Positions 1 through 7,305 of a stretch of 34,681 nucleotides of DNA are shown here, one piece after another; the stretch's first letter is position 1; each line of letters opens with the position of its first letter. The DNA lies in the NCBI GenBank assembly GCA_030603385.1, contig JAUVXW010000042.1, positions 1 through 34,681 on the forward strand, in the 5' to 3' direction. Position numbers and translations under genes: made by a program. The stretch is from Promethearchaeota archaeon (GTDB lineage Archaea > Asgardarchaeota > Lokiarchaeia > Sigyniarchaeales > SOKP01). Under the pieces are notes generated by a model. The model ran no database searches, was not told where the DNA came from, and saw only the letters and a list, made by a program, of their open reading frames with translations.

Positions 1-95
1 ATTGTTCTTCCCTTCCACTCGCTGGGATTATTTGTGTTTATTATTTGTGTGGATTGGCACGACTCATCGTCGTCTTTTTCTTTTTCTGTCTTCAT
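1..95 (-). CDS. 5' end of a possible unknown gene, cut by the window edge
   Basis: A minus-strand reading frame starts with ATG at 93-95 and stays open for 31 codons to the window edge. It is very hydrophilic and begins with a Lys/Glu/Asp-rich stretch (MKTEKEKDDDES). No domain can be recognised from this piece. It could be the start of a real gene or a chance open frame. Confidence 0.3.
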   Translation of the reverse strand, partial: MKTEKEKDDDESCQSTQIINTNNPSEWKGRT

Positions 96-162
96 TATTA
101 ATTTAAACGGTTAGCATCATAAATACATTGTGATTTACAAATTACAATTTCTAACTCATCTT

Positions 163-945
163 CTAACAAAATTTTTTTTCTAACATCTCGATAAAATTTC
201 TATGCTTTTGAGGCGCTTTCCCGTATTCTTCGTCTATTTCATTGAATTTTGAGTATAATTGCCCTACTTGCTTCGTTGACAGGTTTCTATCCATCCAAGG
301 AAATAAAATCTCATCCTCTTTTTTTATGTGTTCAGGCAAAATCTTACTATAAGCTTTTAAATGTTCTGCAAGAGCTTTTTTATCTTTATTCTTAATTGCC
401 TGGAGCATTTCTTTCACATGAGCACGAACTCTTGTATGATCATTCTGTATAACTTTAATCATATCTAAGTTTTTATCAAAGTATTTGAAAGCCTCGTCTT
501 CTTCTTTTGCATGATGGTATTTGTCAGCATAATTACGGATAAAATCAATTCCATTGTTAATAAGCTGTAAACCTTCCTCAGTCTCTAAGTCTAAACTTTC
601 AGTTACTTTCGGTATTAAAGCCAACCATCTCTTTATCAAAACATGCTCATCAACTATCTTTTTCATAGGGAGTGAATATTTAATTTTCTTAGGACTCTGA
701 CGCTTTCTTTTCCTTTTTGGAAACTCAATTTTCTTATCAGGAGATATAACCTGTGAAATCCTTGCCATTAATTCTGTTTCCAAATCCTCTTCTAAATAAT
801 GAATATCTAAAATATCTTTCAATTGACATAAACCCTCCCCACATGTACCACAACCAATACTATACTCCTCTAGAATTTGCTCAATTTCAGGAAATTCTGT
901 AATAATTTCTTTAATACCCTTGTTAAGATATATTTCTACACTCAA
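163..945 (-). CDS. Hemerythrin-like (HHE) protein with N-terminal DUF1858/ScdA-like domain
   Basis: The 260-residue protein has two parts. Residues 1-65 resemble the small DUF1858/ScdA-N domain, with a Cys cluster GCGTCGEGLC (C32, C35, C40). Residues 93-230 form a hemerythrin-type four-helix bundle. The visible iron-ligand pattern is H101, HH144-145 with E149, H170, H176 and the terminal HxxxxD (H206, D211). A Lys/Arg-rich linker (77-90) joins the two. Family members bind a non-heme di-iron centre and act in oxygen or NO sensing, or in iron-sulfur repair as in ScdA/YtfE; which role applies here is inference. The start is TTG at 943-945: a stop codon lies immediately upstream in frame and no ATG is available before the domain. 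It appears monocistronic. The hemerythrin assignment is solid; the N-terminal domain is less sure. Confidence 0.85.
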   Translation of the reverse strand: MSVEIYLNKGIKEIITEFPEIEQILEEYSIGCGTCGEGLCQLKDILDIHYLEEDLETELMARISQVISPDKKIEFPKRKRKRQSPKKIKYSLPMKKIVDEHVLIKRWLALIPKVTESLDLETEEGLQLINNGIDFIRNYADKYHHAKEEDEAFKYFDKNLDMIKVIQNDHTRVRAHVKEMLQAIKNKDKKALAEHLKAYSKILPEHIKKEDEILFPWMDRNLSTKQVGQLYSKFNEIDEEYGKAPQKHRNFIEMLEKKFC

Positions 946-1218
946 TTACTTTTCATCTTCAGATTAAATGTTGATTCTTTATTTAGTCAAAAAATTGTAA
1001 TCATTTAATCTTGGCTGCGAACATGTTCCAAACTTCTAACGATTGAACATTGTAATTTATAAAGAAAATAATTGTCCTATTTTATTTTATTGCATAAAAT
1101 AATAAAAAAGAAGGCGCAAATACCGGGGGATTATTGTTTTTAGAGATTTATTCTTTTTCTACTAAAACCATGTAACCAAAAATCCCTCTAAATGTCACAT
1201 AATATCAACAAAATAAAA

Positions 1219-1446
1219 TCAGAAATTTTTAAAAATCCATTTTAACTTGCATTGACGGGAACAAAAAAATCGTTTTTCAGGTATTTGAGTGATATTAATA
1301 TGATGATATTCCTTTTTCCATTTAGTACCCACGATGCTTTTACCACAAAATTCGCAATTATGCGTTGCTTTTTTCTCTATTTCTTTATTCTCTTTAATTT
1401 TCTCCATCAGATGTGATGTTGCGTTTAATTCTTCTTTCTTGTTCAT
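1219..1446 (-). CDS. Small zinc-finger protein (TRASH/MYM-like Cys pairs)
   Basis: This 75-residue protein has a charged N-terminal half and a C-terminal finger made of CEFC and CSRQC. The spacing CxxC...CSxxC resembles TRASH/MYM-type zinc fingers, which bind metal or mediate protein contacts. The Cys pairs flank a His-containing segment (KEYHHINI). No catalytic residues are visible. It is flanked by AT-rich spacers and looks monocistronic. The precise role is unknown; archaeal genomes carry many such small finger proteins. Confidence 0.6.
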   Translation of the reverse strand: MNKKEELNATSHLMEKIKENKEIEKKATHNCEFCGKSIVGTKWKKEYHHINITQIPEKRFFCSRQCKLKWIFKNF

Positions 1447-1735
1447 AAAATAATAATCTCAAATGTAACGAGTATATTAATGATAATGGATTGAGCCTTT
1501 TATATATATATTTGTTTTTTGACTTAATTTAATAATCAATTTTCTTGACCTTGAGATTTTCTAATATTTAAATTTGAAGGGTATGAAAACATGAAACGGG
1601 TTCTTTAATTATTTTGTGTAGGTTTATTTTTATAGATCTAGGGGCTAAAAAAATAAAAAAAAAAATAAATCATTACTCGATAAGTTAGAAAATAAGTTTT
1701 TGGTTGTAACCAAAACTTAGAAAAAATAGAATTAA

Positions 1736-1876
1736 TTATCTTCTATGCTTTCTATAACACTCTCGACAATAAACAGGTCTGCCTTCAGTAGGCTGAAATG
1801 GAACTTCGCACTCGTTCCCACAGTCGGCACATGTGGCTTTGTGCATCGTTCTATTGCCATAATTTCTATTAGACAT
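1736..1876 (-). CDS. 46-residue CxxC/CxxC zinc-ribbon protein
   Basis: Reading the minus strand from ATG at 1874-1876 gives 46 codons before TAA. The protein contains ATCADCGNECEVPF, then a short Pro/Gly turn, then VYCREC, and ends in KHRR. This matches the small CxxC-x20-CxxC zinc-binding protein family common in archaea and in some bacteria, where the same unit is also found at the ends of helicases. The two Cys pairs (C16/C19 and C37/C40), with an extra C23, form a treble-clef-like zinc site. The basic ends suggest nucleic acid binding, which is inference. Confidence 0.8.
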   Translation of the reverse strand: MSNRNYGNRTMHKATCADCGNECEVPFQPTEGRPVYCRECYRKHRR

Positions 1877-2235
1877 ACTTTCACCAAATTTTAATTTTAT
1901 ACTTGAAACTTTGAAATATCTCTGTTCAAGTATGTAAGATATATTTTTAAATTTAATAAACCTTGGTATTATGAAAAATTAACTTCAAAATTCTGTTAGA
2001 AAAGATCTTGGTTATTTTTAGAATAATAGGGTTAAATTGAGGTATTGAAATTAAAATCTTGATAAATATAAGAGATTTTAACTAACATTAATTTTTAACT
2101 AAAAAGTTTAAATGTTCTTATTTACCATTTCTTTTAATTACTGTAAAATGTTTATTAAAAATTTGAAATTCGTGTTAAAAAAAGCGTGTCCTAATACAGA
2201 ATGGACGTTAGAATATTTTAAAAGAAGGTGAAGAA
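1877..2235. other. Intergenic region between divergent small zinc-protein genes
   Basis: A 359-base, very AT-rich spacer lies between the minus-strand zinc-ribbon gene and the plus-strand gene at 2236. It should hold promoters for both. Apart from the Shine-Dalgarno site just before 2236, I see no ORF, repeat or structured RNA in it. Confidence 0.5.
2225..2231 (+). promoter_or_regulatory. Shine-Dalgarno site for the 2236 gene
   Basis: The sequence AAGGTGA ends 4 bases before the ATG at 2236. It complements the usual archaeal 16S 3' end and fixes that start. Confidence 0.7.
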
Positions 2236-2442
2236 ATGGAAGTAAAATGTAGCGTATGTGAAAATGATAGACCAAAAAGAAAGGTTATAAAAAGAATGCC
2301 ATTATTGGAGATTGAATTACCAGAGAAATACAGTGATTACAGGGAATTTATGTGCATGAATGTTATTAAGGAATTTCGTAAAGATAAGAAATGGTATGAT
2401 AATGTATGCAAGAATCGTATGCTAGTATTAAAAAAGAAGTGA
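2236..2442 (+). CDS. Small CxxC protein of unknown function
   Basis: The 68-residue product begins with a Cys pair (CSVC at residues 5-8) and has further Cys at about 40 and 58. This could form a single zinc knuckle-like site with distant Cys. It is strongly basic at the C-terminus (RMLVLKKK). A good Shine-Dalgarno site supports the start, and a run of eight T follows the stop. No family is recognised. Its last 15 or so codons recur as a gene-less fragment near 18.6 kb, so this gene or a relative has been copied within the genome. Confidence 0.65.
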   Translation: MEVKCSVCENDRPKRKVIKRMPLLEIELPEKYSDYREFMCMNVIKEFRKDKKWYDNVCKNRMLVLKKK

Positions 2443-2461
2443 AAAAATTTAATGATGGCGA

Positions 2462-2469
2462 TTTTTTTT
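2462..2469 (+). terminator. Poly-T terminator after the 2236 gene
   Basis: A run of eight T lies about 20 bases after the stop codon, the usual form of archaeal intrinsic terminators. Confidence 0.45.
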
Positions 2470-2520
2470 CTTTCTATTATTCATTTATTTGATTTATTTC
2501 AAAAAAATAACAAAACTCTG

Positions 2521-3120
2521 CTACATTAAATTGTTTATTACACATTCAGTTAGAGCTTCAAATATCTTTTCCACATTCTGACCTGTTTTTGTTGAGATTT
2601 CGCTATAGCTAGATAAATTAAATTCGTTAGCAATTTCAATTCCCTTTTCTCTCTTTAACTTGCGAGAATCTTCTAAATCAAGTTTGTTACCAATTAACAT
2701 TATTGGAATATCACCAGCTTTTTCTCTTATAATTTGAATCCAATTATATATTTGATCTATCGTTTTAAACTTAGTAATATCAAAAATGATCATAGCAGCA
2801 TTTGCTCCAAGAGTATAAGTTGGTAAGAGGAATCTAAATCTTTCTTCACCTGCTACATCCCAAATTTGTAATTTAATTCTTTTTCCATGTATTTCTACTG
2901 TTTTAACATGAAAATCTACCCCAATGGTTAACTTGTCTTGGGGATCAAAAACATCATAGCAATATCTTTGAGTTAAGTTTCTTTTTCCTACTCCCGGTAG
3001 ACCAACGAGCAAGATTTTAAACGTATAATCATAACTAAAAGGTGGTTTAAAAACAACCTTTCTTTTCTTTCTGGAAATTAGCTTATTCCAGATTTTATAT
3101 AAATTTGAGAATAATTTCAT
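2521..3120 (-). CDS. Rab-like small GTPase with N-terminal basic extension
   Basis: This 199-residue Ras-superfamily GTPase has G1 GLPGVGKR (40-47), G2 TIGVDF (65-70), G3 WDVAGEERF (87-95), G4 NKLD (145-148) and G5 STK (176-178). The core looks complete, but the Mg-binding Ser/Thr after the P-loop Lys is Arg (R47), and the position of the catalytic Gln is Glu, as in all four GTPases of this window. Residues 1-25 are amphipathic and rich in Lys/Arg (RKKRK). There is no C-terminal prenylation Cys motif, so membrane contact, if any, would be through the N-terminus (inference). It lies downstream, on the same strand, of the HdrD-like gene. The family is certain; the partner and the process are unknown. 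Confidence 0.92.
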   Translation of the reverse strand: MKLFSNLYKIWNKLISRKKRKVVFKPPFSYDYTFKILLVGLPGVGKRNLTQRYCYDVFDPQDKLTIGVDFHVKTVEIHGKRIKLQIWDVAGEERFRFLLPTYTLGANAAMIIFDITKFKTIDQIYNWIQIIREKAGDIPIMLIGNKLDLEDSRKLKREKGIEIANEFNLSSYSEISTKTGQNVEKIFEALTECVINNLM

Positions 3121-3381
3121 AATTTAAATGTATTTTGTATTAAACGTGAATTATTTTCTCTAAAAATACCTTATCCCTAATAGTAATAAGATAACCTTAG
3201 AATATAAACCTTACAATTGGGTCGATTTTTCATATGAAAAAAAGGAATTGAAATAAAAAATTAAGGATTTTGACAGAATAATTCTGGTCACGTAAGAAGA
3301 GAGCCTTTTATGGGTGATTTTTTAGTAAATTAAAAAGTATTAAATATAAAAATTAAAGGATTATAAATAGACTTAACAAAA

Positions 3382-4413
3382 TTATTCAAAAACCTTTCCT
3401 GCTCCTCCGTGAGTGAGTTTCTCTCCTAATGCTAGACGTACAAGATTGCTAATGATGTAAGGCTCTAATCCTTGGGCTTTTCCTCTGCTTCTAAGACCTA
3501 AAATACACATAGGGCACAAAAACACCATCGCCTCAGCTCCAGCATCCTTTGCATCCATTATATTTTTCATTCTCCATTCTTCTTCTACTTCTTTAGATAC
3601 ATTAACCATAGATCCTTGAATTCCGCCACAACAGAGAGCTCCTAATCGGTCATATTTTCTATTTACTCTTTCTGCTCCTATTAATTCGAAGAGTTCGTCA
3701 AGAATCGTATCTTTTTCGAAAGTATATCTTGAAGCACAAGGTTGTTGATATGCTATTTTAATATTCAGTTTTTTTATCTGATTTTCGTGTTCCTTAACAT
3801 AATCTCGAAGATATTCTATGATATGAATTGGTTTGAATGGCAAGGCTATTTTGTATTCTTTAACTTTGTTGACTAGCATAGCGTAGCAATCATCATGATA
3901 ACATATAATTTCCTTAGCACCAATCTTAGCGAGGTTATCTACAAAGGTTTGGGCATTATCCTTAATTACGCTAGGTGTTCCCGCGTGTATCAAACCAAAA
4001 TAATCGAAGTAATCTCCTCCTTTAAGAAGGGTTAATCCCTCAAAAAGCTGTCCTTCAATAACTCCTGGAAGCATATCACCAAAAATGCAGAGATTCATGA
4101 CAGGTTTTCCAGGCTCTCCCTCTATAATTTCAGATTTCATTCGGCTAAATGCCTTAAAAAAATTTTGGGTCTGTTCATTTAGTATAAAAGTTCCAGTCTC
4201 CTCCTGTCTATCGTTAATTAAATCGAAGGGATTGGCACCCTCAGGACAGAACATATTGCAAGCAGCACATGTAATGCAATCCGCCGTAACGGGAGTTGGG
4301 TCACCATCTATCAATTTTTTAAACTCCTTTTTAGCCTTTTCCTCAGGGTATGCTAAATAAGGACACTTCATTAAACACTCTCCACAAAGAGTACATTTTT
4401 CTTTATCAAACAT
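3382..4413 (-). CDS. HdrD/GlpC-like iron-sulfur protein with cysteine-rich CCG domain
   Basis: The 343-residue protein starts with two 4Fe-4S ferredoxin motifs (C7, C10, C13, C17 and C46, C49, C52, C56). The C-terminal half holds a complete CCG domain: C226, then C261-C262, then C300 and C303, the CX(n)CCG...CxxC pattern that binds the unusual [4Fe-4S] cluster in heterodisulfide reductase HdrB/HdrD. The first CCG repeat is degenerate and keeps only C171 and C176. Relatives move electrons to or from disulfide or organic acid substrates (HdrD, GlpC, LldE-like). The substrate here cannot be named. A strong ribosome site precedes the start. It sits between two GTPase genes, about 100 bases after the upstream one; co-transcription is possible. 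I see no HdrE or HdrA beside it. Confidence 0.85.
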   Translation of the reverse strand: MFDKEKCTLCGECLMKCPYLAYPEEKAKKEFKKLIDGDPTPVTADCITCAACNMFCPEGANPFDLINDRQEETGTFILNEQTQNFFKAFSRMKSEIIEGEPGKPVMNLCIFGDMLPGVIEGQLFEGLTLLKGGDYFDYFGLIHAGTPSVIKDNAQTFVDNLAKIGAKEIICYHDDCYAMLVNKVKEYKIALPFKPIHIIEYLRDYVKEHENQIKKLNIKIAYQQPCASRYTFEKDTILDELFELIGAERVNRKYDRLGALCCGGIQGSMVNVSKEVEEEWRMKNIMDAKDAGAEAMVFLCPMCILGLRSRGKAQGLEPYIISNLVRLALGEKLTHGGAGKVFE

Positions 4414-4419
4414 TTTTAA

Positions 4420-4427
4420 TCCTCCTT
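4420..4427 (-). promoter_or_regulatory. Strong Shine-Dalgarno site for the HdrD-like gene
   Basis: Reading the minus strand, AAGGAGG lies 7 bases before the ATG at 4411-4413. It confirms the start. Confidence 0.75.
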
Positions 4428-4516
4428 CTAGATTTTACATATAATTTATAAAATTATTGAAAATTATAAAATGATTTAAGAGAGGAAGTTTAATAATCTT
4501 TTTTGTTAATGGAGAT

Positions 4517-5773
4517 TTAACTCAAGTCCTTAATTATATTTGCATTACAGGATTCGCATCTCACTGATTTTCCCTCAAGAAATTTTTTGATTGAAGAATG
4601 TGATATTTTAGAGCCACAATGTGGGCATTTCAAATCATTTAATTTCGCTTTAATTCTTTTTGATAACCATTTTGGAATATCTCTAAAATCATTAAACCAT
4701 TTTGGTAAGTTTTTTATAAAATTTCGATCCTCTAAAAGGGAATTAATTTCTTCTTTATTAAGATATTTCAAGTAATCCTGATTTATTAAATGCTGTACCA
4801 CTGAGGGATACCCACTTGCGAGCCTTAAAGCGATTTCCTCTTTAAATACCTTTTTGGCGAGAGGATCTCCCACTTTTACGAGAGCATTCAATAATGGGAA
4901 TGCTAAATTTCTGTGTAAAATACGAGAGTCGTAATCATTTTCATACCACACTTGGAGATTTGAACAATGCCCCCAAAATTCGATATCAGGAGATAGGTGA
5001 TATTTTCTTGGTTTTCCTCTCTCCATCGAATGATCCAATTTTTCAGCAGCCTCGTCTATTGATTCGATTCCATTATAATCCGTGGTGTTGGTAACAGGAA
5101 TATCTAACAATAGATATTTACATTGCTTAAATAATCTCCCCCCAACATATATGTTTGTATTACCATATTCTAATCTTAGCTTTAGGTGCTTATTGATTAT
5201 GAATTCAGGTCTAGTACTGAGTGGCCTCCCTAATGGTCTTGGAGGAGGTAAAATCTTACATCGTTCAATTATATGTTCTGCCAACTTGTTACAAATTAAT
5301 TCTGGATTTTGGTTAGGTTTTGAAGAGATTTCAGTAAATGCTGAACTATTGTAATTATCTGCTGTTAACATCACTTCCACTCCTGAAACGGCTTGAATCT
5401 CTTCTGAATGATGGTTAAAGGTAAGTAATACTATAGGGATATCCCCTGCTTGTTCTCTAATCATTTGAATAGTGTCATCAATATTATTTCGAAAATTAGA
5501 TTTTGAAATATCAAATATTATTATAGCACCCATGGCACCTCTGTAGTAGATAGGAACTAAAGATCTAAATCTTTCCTCGCTTATCAAATCCCATAATTGC
5601 ATCTTCATAGTTTTTCCGAGCACGCCTAGAGTGTTAACATGGAAATCTACACCAATAGTATATTTATAATCGGTTTTAAAATAACTCTTGCTGAAGCTGC
5701 TTGCGAGATATGCCTTCCCTTCAGTATCATCGCCAATGAGAACTACTTTAACATTATAATCACAATCAGACAT
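4517..5773 (-). CDS. Degenerate Rab-like GTPase fused to EFWGHCSN domain and zinc ribbon
   Basis: This 418-residue protein has three parts. Residues 7-172 are a Ras-type fold with intact TIGVDF (39-44). Its nucleotide motifs are damaged: the P-loop is GDDTEGKA (14-21, no Ser/Thr), G3 is WDLISEERF (61-69, no DxxG), and the NKxD site reads TFNHHSEE (118-125). It is probably a pseudo-GTPase or an atypical nucleotide binder. After a Pro-rich linker (176-187), residues about 195-345 carry an unrecognised domain with EFWGHCSN (265-272) and EEIALRLASGYPSVV (312-326). Residues 383-409 are a zinc ribbon with CPHC and CESC. The whole protein is collinear with the 417-residue protein at 21223-22476 and shares the domain with the membrane protein at 7306-9228. 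The role of the second domain is unknown; the conserved Trp, His and Cys look like a binding site or structural core. Confidence 0.9.
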   Translation of the reverse strand: MSDCDYNVKVVLIGDDTEGKAYLASSFSKSYFKTDYKYTIGVDFHVNTLGVLGKTMKMQLWDLISEERFRSLVPIYYRGAMGAIIIFDISKSNFRNNIDDTIQMIREQAGDIPIVLLTFNHHSEEIQAVSGVEVMLTADNYNSSAFTEISSKPNQNPELICNKLAEHIIERCKILPPPRPLGRPLSTRPEFIINKHLKLRLEYGNTNIYVGGRLFKQCKYLLLDIPVTNTTDYNGIESIDEAAEKLDHSMERGKPRKYHLSPDIEFWGHCSNLQVWYENDYDSRILHRNLAFPLLNALVKVGDPLAKKVFKEEIALRLASGYPSVVQHLINQDYLKYLNKEEINSLLEDRNFIKNLPKWFNDFRDIPKWLSKRIKAKLNDLKCPHCGSKISHSSIKKFLEGKSVRCESCNANIIKDLS

Positions 5774-6082
5774 TTTATCAATATATTCATTATTAAGGAA
5801 ATCTGAAAAATATGTTCATTCCTTCTATTAAATCATGAACCGCCCATTTCCCTCTTTCATATTATTAATATAAATATATGAATATAAATTTCTGTCACTC
5901 ATTCTTTATTAAAAATTAACTGCTTTTCATTAAGTAAATAACTCTAAAACTCTATTAAAAATTCGTTAGCTCGCACATTAACCTTGATTTCAGATTATTT
6001 TATTTTTTCAATAATAATTATTCTTTAATATTTGAGAATACTTGGGTTAATCATAGTATAGCAAGCTTTAAAAGAATTTAAA
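5774..6082. other. Divergent intergenic region
   Basis: A 309-base AT-rich spacer separates the minus-strand GTPase-fusion gene from the plus-strand zinc-ribbon gene. It presumably holds promoters in both directions. I see no ORF or clear structure in it. Confidence 0.45.
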
Positions 6083-7009
6083 ATGCAGCAAACAAGTGGT
6101 ATGAAAAAGAAGAAAATAAAGTGCCCTTTATGTAGTGTTAAATTCATACCTAGATTTTTTCATCGCGAGAAATTGAAATTCGAAGTAAATGCTCCAGTTC
6201 ACATAATAAATAAATTTAAATTAAAGTTTTCAAATGGAGGGTTTCAACCTCCGAATATAGTTAGTCGTTCTTGGGTTACCATTTGTCCCGAATGTAATTA
6301 CATAATTAAATTTGCAGCTGAAATGGGTAAAAAGGAATTTTTAGACCATAATTCGAAATCCATCCTTCACTTACGAGAATTCAAAGAAGATGGAAAGCGT
6401 TATGAATATAAATTTTATAACCTTGAAAAACCCTATAAGGAAGCCCATTATTATAACACAGATCTAATAAAAGCCCTAAAACAGAGGATGTTAAAGGCTT
6501 TAGATGATTTAGATCTATCCAAATGGGGTTTTTTGTATAAGATGTGGAAGACTGATTCTCAGATTGATTCATTTAAATTTTTAATAAGATTTTTAGCTTA
6601 TATAGAGAAATACATTGCATCTCTGAAGATTAAGATTGATCCAGACACCATTATCGCCAAAATTGGGGCATTGTATGTTCCCTACGAATTAAAAGAGAAT
6701 ATAATAAGTCTTATTAGAATTCGAGAAAAAACAATAGGTCAGTATTACGATCTAATTAAAAAAGATGAAGCACTTTTACAAAATACTTATATTGAATTAA
6801 CAATGGAATTAATTTTTCAAGAAATGGTGTCTCTTCATTTAAATAAAGCAAGTATTAAGGAAGATCCCCGTGCTCTAGATAAAGAATTTTATTATTTAGA
6901 ATTGAAAGAGCTACTTCAGAATTATCTAAAGAACACACTGTATATAAGTGAGGACACATCTCTATTTGTAATAACAATGCTTAATCGACTTAAAATAACA
7001 CTAGGCTAG
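6083..7009 (+). CDS. Unknown protein with N-terminal zinc ribbon (DUF2225-like)
   Basis: The 308-residue protein opens with a basic stretch and a split zinc ribbon: CPLC (14-17) and CPEC (68-71). Between them lies a segment with RFFHREKLKF and a PP turn. The ribbon resembles that of the uncharacterised DUF2225 family. The rest is mostly helical, rich in Lys, Leu and Ile, with no catalytic motif I recognise. It lies on the opposite strand from its neighbours, between two genes that share the EFWGHCSN domain, but it lacks that domain itself. A second ATG at 6101 (MKKKKIKCPLC) could be the true start. A run of seven T follows the stop. Function unknown. Confidence 0.75.
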   Translation: MQQTSGMKKKKIKCPLCSVKFIPRFFHREKLKFEVNAPVHIINKFKLKFSNGGFQPPNIVSRSWVTICPECNYIIKFAAEMGKKEFLDHNSKSILHLREFKEDGKRYEYKFYNLEKPYKEAHYYNTDLIKALKQRMLKALDDLDLSKWGFLYKMWKTDSQIDSFKFLIRFLAYIEKYIASLKIKIDPDTIIAKIGALYVPYELKENIISLIRIREKTIGQYYDLIKKDEALLQNTYIELTMELIFQEMVSLHLNKASIKEDPRALDKEFYYLELKELLQNYLKNTLYISEDTSLFVITMLNRLKITLG

Positions 7010-7021
7010 AGAATTTCTTTA

Positions 7022-7028
7022 TTTTTTT
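7022..7028 (+). terminator. Poly-T terminator after the 6083 gene
   Basis: Seven T in a row begin 12 bases after the stop codon at 7007-7009. Confidence 0.4.
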
Positions 7029-7305
7029 ATTAAGAATTTCAAATATGGGGGTTCCACTATCCTCATTAAATCTTGAAAAATTTGAATATACACCCATTAA
7101 TAAGGAAAAATTATCATAGAAACAATTAAAAAATTAGAATTTTTCATTAACATCACTCATTAATTTTGTTAGAATGGATTTGGATCTATATTACTTTATC
7201 CTAATTTGATTTATAAAGATTATGAATTTTGGATTTAATTTTAGAATTGACATAGTTATTCAAGATAATCCATTTAAATATTTGAGAAAATAGGAATAAT
7301 TAGGA

